64,000 bases of DNA from Rosa chinensis (Eukaryota; Streptophyta; Magnoliopsida; Rosales; Rosaceae). A program made the translations under genes and the position numbers. Numbering within the stretch: the first letter of the stretch is position 1; every line of letters starts with the position of its first letter. The stretch spans positions 45,674,384-45,738,383 of the forward strand of contig NC_037093.1 in NCBI RefSeq assembly GCF_002994745.2, written 5' to 3'. The notes below the pieces were generated by a model. It had not been told where the DNA came from, searched no databases, and worked only from the letters and a program-made list of their open reading frames with translations. Shown here piece after piece: positions 57,830 to 64,000 of the stretch.

Positions 57830-60800
57830 TGCCGCTCAAACTTGGTGATGACGCTTTAATTGTTGCCTCGTTAAAAACCTTGCCAGGTAACAAAAACCCT
57901 GTGAGACAAAAATAACCCTGGTCGAAGGACAAAAAGAGTACAACACGTCCTTCACTCTTCGAGATCGAACATGTAGACATCATGCCTCCCCTGATGTCAA
58001 TATCTCCCCCTGATTGCTACAATCATGGGAGTTCGGATAACTTTCTCAATCCGATGCTCTTCACATGTTTCTCGAAGGTGGATTTTGGTAACGACTTAGT
58101 AAATAAGTCCGCTACATTATCCTCTGATCGGATTTGGTTCATTTCAATATTTAGAAATGCTTGTTGTCATTTCGATGGAGGGGAGGAGGAGCACGGAAGG
58201 TGGCATTTTGCCTTGTGGAGTCTGATCCTACACTTCCGTTGTCTCTTTTCTCTCTAGGGATAGAACAAGCCCATATCAATCGTACCTCTCAAATATCGAA
58301 AGATTGTCTTTATACCATTCTAATGGAGTTGCGTTGGCGCGGGGCTATATCTAGCCAAGAAGTTCATAATGATTGAGATGTCCAGTCTTGTATTGTGCTA
58401 AGTACAATAATGCGCCTATTGTACATAAGTAAGCACTTTTGCTATTAACACGTCTTCGTCATCATCCCTGGGACGAAACTGATCCCTTTTAGGGCTAAGA
58501 CTACGGACGACCATGGTGCATCTTTGACTTTATCAAAAATGTCTATTGACACGGTATACAAGTTCTGAATCTAGACAAAACCGTGTTCTCCCAAGGTCCT
58601 TCCTCTCAAACTCGGATTTCAAGTGTTCAGCGGTTTCCCTTAACTCTCAAGGGTTCCAATTATGTTTATCAACATAAACCGCGACAATTGCAAATCCGGA
58701 ACTTGTCATGGAAACGCGTGGGCATAGTTCATCATATCCCTTCCCAATCAAGTAGTCATTTTAGTGAGCATTTCAACCTCGTTGCAAATACGCTCCGTGG
58801 TCTAGAGCCACTTGACTTGGGTAAATGAAGTCCACAAGAACCTTCATTATGGTCCGTATCTAGACCCCCATAAAGATACGTAGTGACCACATTCGTAAGC
58901 TGCATGTTCAGTTATTTGGAAACTACCAAACTGACAAGGTAGTGGAGTGCAATGACATCCATTACGAGAGAATATGTCTTCTCGTAGTCGATTCCAGGGC
59001 GTTGTGAGAAACCTTGCGCCATAAGGTGAGATTACCATCTCTTTTTCTCATCACGCTATCTAACGAAGACCTGTTAACGTCAATAGGTTTTATGTTAGGA
59101 GGTGTTGGCATCTCAGGCCCGAAATCCTTCCTCTTCGTTAGTGAATCCAATTCAACCTGGATCGCATCTTTCCATTTAGGCCAATTTTCTCTACGTTGGC
59201 ATTCTTCAACGGAGTAAGGTTCGATGTCATTGGTCTCAATAATTCCACGTCCTCATGTACACTAGTGTAGTTCGTAGAGATCTCTATATTCTTAGGAATT
59301 GGTTCTAACATTGAGGCGTCCCCCAACGATGTCTCTTGGACATAACCACAATCCAAAATATTCTCATGAGACGGATTATGAGTATCAATGATCAATGGAT
59401 CAAGTTGTGCCAAACTCGCTCTCTTCTTAGGGCGAGAATCCATCGAACCTATGGGTCTCCTACTCTCTCTAGCGGAACCCATGGCCTATGACGTCATTAT
59501 GCCACCTTTGTGGCGTCACCATTCTACCATCCATGGTAGTGGTGCAGTACCCATCTTCTCTGGGTGGCACCATGTCCTCTTGTGGGGACATCAATCCTTG
59601 CAGGCATGTTTGCAGCAGGTATATGTGATCTCGTCACTTTTAGGGGATCAAGATGAGACATAGTGGGGACAGACCACGACAATTCCTGTCGTTCCTGTTG
59701 AACATTGACGTTCTAATCTCCCCCTAACGACGGGAAGACTGTCTCATCAAAGTGACAATTCGCAAATCCAGCGAAATAGAGATCGCCTGTCAAGGGTTCT
59801 ACATAGCGGACTTATAGTTGGAGACTCATGTCCAACAAATATATATATGCATTCGTTGCAATGACTCATGTTGATGCGCTGTGGCGACGCAATTGGCACA
59901 TGAACCGCACACTCAAATATGCATAAATACGAGATATTAAACTCGAACCCAGTCACTAGCTGTAACGCAAATAAAAGTTGAGTGGCTGCTATGAGTCGTA
60001 GACGAATTAGCATAGCTGCATGCGTTATTGCATAACCCAAGCGGAAATATTGGTGCACATTACCAATGTCCGGGCTACCATCGTAGTAGTTTAATGGTGG
60101 CTTTTCCGCGAGACCAATTGGGTGTGTACATGGGGATATAATACTTGATATCAATACCCAATGATATGCAATAGTCATCGAAAACTGTCGATGTAAACTC
60201 TCTAGCATTATCAAGTCAAATTGACTGAATGGGATGATCTGGGTAGTGAGCCCGTAGCCATATGTTATGTGCTAGGAGTGTAGTATAAGCAGCATTACGA
60301 GTGGATAATGGCACAACACGTGACCAGCGTGTTTGCGTATCAACCAACACCATAAAACATCTATATGGTCCGCAAGTTGATTGATCAAATCCATAGAATT
60401 CCCTTAGATTCTTTGTGAGAATGGAATTATTTCCTCAATCTCCTTTGCATAGGATGGTCTCAATCCTAAATAACAGGCTTTACAGAACGAAACATGGGCT
60501 TTATAATCAACCAATAAAGGTTTTGGTGAAGCCATAGTGTCACAATAGACTTGAGAAGTAGATAGAGGAGTTTATGGCGTCAATGCCATGTATTTGCCGC
60601 AGGGGGTGGGCGGCACTGGCCATGTATGGCCAATCTTTGCACAATCATGGCGCCATGAGGCGCATGTGCAGCTCCTCGAACCAATTCTTGGTTCTTACTT
60701 TTCTTCATTCTGAAAATGGATGTCCGTGTAAAGTCTTTAATACACAGATCATCATGTCAAAGCCTATATGTGTCAAAAATCCCATAAGTCGTCTCTCATG

Positions 60801-61312
60801 ACATAGTTGGATTCAATAACTCAAATAGTGGTTGCATACAACCCACTAGAGCGACACATAAGTTTCTCTAATACTCGTTTATGTCCGTAGTCATTAGAGG
60901 TGATGCAAAGGAACTCTGTCCATTCTCATAATGTGTTTCCACATGAAAACCATTGGCTCTTATATAATAAAGTTCGAATTAAGGTATGTCCAAGACATTA
61001 AGTGAAAGAATTGACACTTTATTAATAGCCAATGATTACATCAAAGTTTCCAAAGTCTAATCCAAAATAAAATCAAAGTAAGACACATTGTAGTCACTCT
61101 ATCCGTTTGGTAACTCCAATCAAATATGACCAGGAAAGTAGAGAGAGATGTTGGTGGAGCGAGGCTCTCTTAAGTACCAATAATCTCAATGACTTTCCTA
61201 GACATCACATTTTATTGGGTCTGCCACATAAAAAAGAGTTAATACAATTGTCATTTATTGACTAAGGCAAATTTCCATTACAAAAGTTCTTGGAAAAATA
61301 AAAAGGACTAAT
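57830..61312 (-). pseudogene. Copia-2 pol remnant (integrase, RT)
   Basis: Reading from right to left, pieces of integrase (RLDNAREF-like near 60200, GLAEK, then ITHAAMLIRLR and CAVHVPIASPQR in the 60214-59747 frame), the linker before RT (DSLTKRKDFGPEMPTPPN, near 59145), RT (VVTTYLYGGLDT near 58880) and the region after RT (RPRDDDED near 58470, LARYS) appear in order. They are scattered over several frames with stops. The RT catalytic motif reads YVDK (58676-58665) instead of YVDD and is followed by a stop. This pol cannot be functional, in contrast to the intact gag. Confidence 0.8.
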
Positions 61313-62389
61313 CTAATCAAAGTCTGTTGCATCCATGTGCACTTCATCTTCAGCTTTGAAGTCCTCTATGGTGAGATTGACATCTCCACCATCTTCTTCT
61401 TCTTCTGCAAGGTACACTTCTTGCTCTCTCAGGTCCCTATATGCCCTGTATCTTTCAGCTAGTTCCTCACTTGCCTTGCATTGCTTGAACCAATGCTCAA
61501 TTGATCCACATCGATGACACTCATCATTGCGGTTGCCTCCCTTTAATTGAGGTGCACGTTGTGGGCGTTCCCTAGGAGGGTTGGTGCCACCACCACGACC
61601 AGGGATACCACGACCACCTCTCCCACGTGTGGCATTACCACCACGTGTATCCGCACCAAACTTGCGGTTTCCTTCCTTGTTAGGGCGGTTATATGGACTC
61701 ATACGTCCCTCATATCCCTTATTAGGGTTCCGCTCCTTGCGCCCTCCTCTGGGTGCATTATAATTCGCCTCATGAACGCTCTTAGTTCCAATGGGCCTTG
61801 AATTATAATTCCTCATGAGTATGTTATCATGTTTCTCAGCTACAGATATAATATTGATAAGCTGATGAAACCTCGTGATCCGTTCAGCATTGACTTCAGT
61901 ACGGTATTGCTTTGATACCACAATGGCTGAAACGGGGAAGGTGGAGAGAGTTTTCTCAATTAGCTCTTGCTCTGTGACAGGTTGTCCACAAAACCTCAAC
62001 ATGGACTGTATGCGAAGAGCTTCTGAATTATATTCAGCAACAGACTTGAAGTCAGCAAAGCGCAGATTATTCCATTGAACCTTCAAGTCAGGGAGGAGGG
62101 AATCTTGGACATTGCCAAAGCGCTCTTCTAGCGCTACCCATAGCTCTCTTGCATCCTTGATCGACATATACTCTAATCTGAGTGCCTTGTCCATATGGCG
62201 TCGCATCAAGATAACTGCTTGAGCATGCTTTGTAGATGTTCGGTTGAACTCAATATCCGGGTTAGGTGCCTGGATTATGGGTAATATTCCCTTTGAAGTG
62301 AGATGGTTCTCAACATCGGTTACCCAGCTGTGGTAATCCGAGCCTGTTGAGTCAAGCATGGGAAAGTCGAGTCTAGGTTCATTCGACAT
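61313..62389 (-). CDS. Copia-2 Gag protein
   Basis: An uninterrupted 358-residue frame with ATG at 62389, just after a TTTTCAG acceptor-like site. The first 220 residues are an alpha-helical copia Gag domain (SDYHSWVTDVENHLTSKGI, LWVALEERFGNVQDSLL). A Gly/Arg-rich stretch (RGGNATRGRGGRGIPGRGGG) and one zinc knuckle (CHRCGSIEHWFKQC) follow, with an acidic tail. Gag forms the cytoplasmic particle that packages element RNA. It ends at TAG 61313-61315, before protease, so it could be expressed alone and package RNA while pol comes from another copy. Confidence 0.9.
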   Translation of the reverse strand: MSNEPRLDFPMLDSTGSDYHSWVTDVENHLTSKGILPIIQAPNPDIEFNRTSTKHAQAVILMRRHMDKALRLEYMSIKDARELWVALEERFGNVQDSLLPDLKVQWNNLRFADFKSVAEYNSEALRIQSMLRFCGQPVTEQELIEKTLSTFPVSAIVVSKQYRTEVNAERITRFHQLINIISVAEKHDNILMRNYNSRPIGTKSVHEANYNAPRGGRKERNPNKGYEGRMSPYNRPNKEGNRKFGADTRGGNATRGRGGRGIPGRGGGTNPPRERPQRAPQLKGGNRNDECHRCGSIEHWFKQCKASEELAERYRAYRDLREQEVYLAEEEEDGGDVNLTIEDFKAEDEVHMDATDFD

Positions 62390-63459
62390 CCTGAAAATAA
62401 GAAGAGAAGATATATTAGTTTCGGAGCTAAACTTCCACGAAAACTAAAATAATAAGATTTCCGAGCTATGCTACCAAGAAATCAATTTCCAAGAATCTCT
62501 TTTGGATTAGACCAACAATGATGTTTTAGTATGGTCACAATTTGATGCTTACGGAAGCTCGTAGTCCAATCATTGTGAACGCTCTTAGTTCATACGAACA
62601 TTCTTAGTTCGTTTAATTATGAACACTCTTAGTTCGTTAAGCGTGAATCCCCACAATTCCGCTTTGTTAAATATCAAACTCATTTGGCAACATATATTCC
62701 AATATTTGCATAAAATAAATGGAATTTAAATACAAGAAAGCAGGAACTTTAATTATAAAAACTTACGTGATTATTCTTGGTTTGAAGACACGCGCGTATT
62801 GATGCAGGCGTGTAGTTGGAATCTGGTCGGAAATTGGCAGTTGGTGGCTGCCCTTCTCCCTTCTCCTTTTTTTTTTTTCTTCCCCTTTTTTTTCTTCTTT
62901 TTTTCTTCCTTCGTTTTTTTTTCTTCCTTCCTTCTTTTTTCTTTCCGGTCCCAAGCCCGCTCCTCCCCTTTCCTTTCCCTTTTTTTTTCTTCTTTTTTTT
63001 CTTTGGCCGGGTCCCTCTTTTTTTTCGGTTTCTTCGTCTCTTTTCCTCTTCTGGTCTTCCTTTGTTCTTCCTCCTCTGTTCTGTAGATAGAAGGTGCTGG
63101 TGCCGGAGTCGACGCTGCAAATCGGAGGTATGAGATGCTGGGCTGCGGCGGGGGCGTGCTGCAGTGGGCGGCAGGCTTGTGTGCAGCGCGGAGGTGCAGG
63201 GTGAGCGGCAGGAGACGGTGGCTGGAGCTGCAAGGCGGGTTGGAGGGAGGCGAGGCCGAGTGTGCTCGGGCTGGTGCAGGTGGGTGCGACTGGTTCGGCA
63301 GGAGGCTGGGCTGCAGTTCGGAGGCCGGTGAGGCTGAGGTTCGGCCTCTCCCCTTTTTTTTTGTTGTTTTGTTTTGGGTTGGCTTTGTTTTGGGTTGGCG
63401 GCAGAGAGAAAAGTTTTTTTCTTTTTCTGAAGCTAGGGTTAGAACTCGTGCTGATAACG
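62390..63459 (-). other. Copia-2 leader with long homopurine tract
   Basis: Non-coding leader between the 5' LTR and gag. Positions about 62857-63030 are almost pure pyrimidine on the + strand (purine on the sense strand). Lys/Glu-rich frames here (62749-63616) are products of that composition. The part next to the LTR (63100-63340) is GC-rich. Confidence 0.65.
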
Positions 63460-63638
63460 TGTTGTAGGAGAATAGAATTGTGTTTATTATTGATAATAGG
63501 AGCCCTTTATATAGGGAGTTTACAGAGTACACAAAAGGTAACAGAATCGGAATACAATTAGTATACCTAGGGTACTTTCCTATTACAACTCTAAACCCTA
63601 GTTTGAAGAGGCACACATTATGTCGATATCCTTCAACA
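63460..63638 (-). repeat. Copia-2 5' LTR
   Basis: 179 bp. TATATAAAGGG on the - strand at 63513-63503. One difference from the other LTR. Confidence 0.93.
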
Positions 63639-63709
63639 TATTTGAAGGCCTAAAACATCTTTTTATTTTTATTTTTGCTCCCTCTCACTTTCGCATATAC
63701 CAGAACCTC

Positions 63710-63736
63710 ATATATATATATATATATATATATATA
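63710..63736. repeat. (TA)n microsatellite
   Basis: About 13 TA units, followed by a second shorter ATATATATAT run near 63750. Confidence 0.9.
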
Positions 63737-63779
63737 ACCATAACCATATATATATGATCAAACAAAACTTTATTTAAAA

Positions 63780-64000
63780 ACGTTCAACAACTTTTTATTC
63801 CTCTCTCATTCTCTCTTTGCGTAGATCAAGTTGCCTCTTTTCCCTTTCAATTCTTTCGTGTCAAGTTGACAATTTGCTCGCTTCTTTCCTATCTCTTTGG
63901 TAACTTGAGCTAACTGTGGACTTTCATTAGGGTCAAACTCCTCAGAATCAAGATTATCTTCCAACTCAATAACTTCATCCATTGGAGCTTGGCCGTTTTG
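63780..64000 (-). pseudogene. Partial reading frame at window edge, unrecognised
   Basis: On the - strand from the right edge the sequence reads NGQAPMDEVIELEDNLDSEE and then FDPNESPQLAQVTKEIGKKR. After an apparent one-base shift it ends in REKRQLDLRKERMREE and a stop (about 63800). The acidic then basic helical composition resembles the C-terminus of plant transposon-type Myb/SANT or NAM-associated proteins, but I do not recognise it. The rest lies outside the window. Confidence 0.4.

Larger units (their letters stand above)
57641..63638 (-). mobile_element. Ty1/copia LTR retrotransposon (copia-2)
   Basis: A 5998-bp element on the - strand with 179-bp LTRs (57641-57819 and 63460-63638) that differ at one base, and a 5-bp duplication TATTT (57636-57640 and 63639-63643). 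The polypurine tract (complement of CTCCCCCTTG, 57820-57829) adjoins the left LTR. Gag is intact, pol heavily decayed. The sequence after the 5' LTR (complement of CTGATAACG, ending at 63459) reads CGTTATCAGCACGAG, not the usual tRNA-Met site. Confidence 0.93.

Noticed and set aside
62749..63616. Lys/Glu-rich minus-strand frames in the copia-2 leader
   Set aside because: They come from a homopurine tract, overlap in three frames and run into the LTR. They are composition artefacts, not a protein.

Overview
The window is plant nuclear DNA, AT-rich and crowded with transposons. A eudicot is indicated by spliced gene fragments of the plant proteins TWD40-2 and trichome-birefringence-like (TBL), by MIR535 foldbacks, and by plant MULE, CACTA, Ty1/copia and L1 elements. 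Rosaceae is a reasonable guess but the sequence does not prove it. No intact single-copy protein gene was found.

The backbone is a broken tandem array of a multi-kb unit: X (MIR535 foldbacks, + strand), then Y-left (no gene), then the 3' half of a TWD40-2 gene on the - strand, then in two units an AT-rich Z part. Order: Y0/Z0 (1-7123, resumed 14595-14810); X1-Y1-Z1 (14803-24490); a block outside the array (24490-31722) with a Pack-MULE carrying a TBL exon and two non-LTR insertions; X2-Y2 with the only copy that keeps the TWD40-2 last exon (31722-40990); Y3 with TWD40-2 copy D (40995-53287), split by a LINE and a copia element; X3-Y4 (53288-57214). Three MIR535 hairpins look intact (17881-17988, 35092-35199, 53755-53862). 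Two upstream foldbacks are diverged paralogues. Every TWD40-2 copy carries lesions, so this gene should be functional elsewhere if at all.

Younger insertions sit on the array and can be dated relative to it because other copies preserve the empty sites: a CACTA element (1555-3070), a solo LTR (4345-5412), and a 7.5-kb MULE (7124-14594) with a frameshifted transposase and a convergent second gene. Others are a 5'-truncated LINE (41723-43503) with a solo LTR inside it, and copia-1 (44118-51400, LTRs differing at one base). Copia-2 (57641-63638, - strand) lies just beyond the array: its gag is intact, its pol dead, and its LTRs differ at one base. Both copia elements have damaged reverse transcriptase motifs, which suggests mobilisation in trans.

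The main biological interest is the local amplification of MIR535 foldbacks, a miRNA related to miR156/miR529, next to repeatedly copied dead pieces of a TPLATE-complex gene, with an insertion history that can be read from filled and empty sites in one window.
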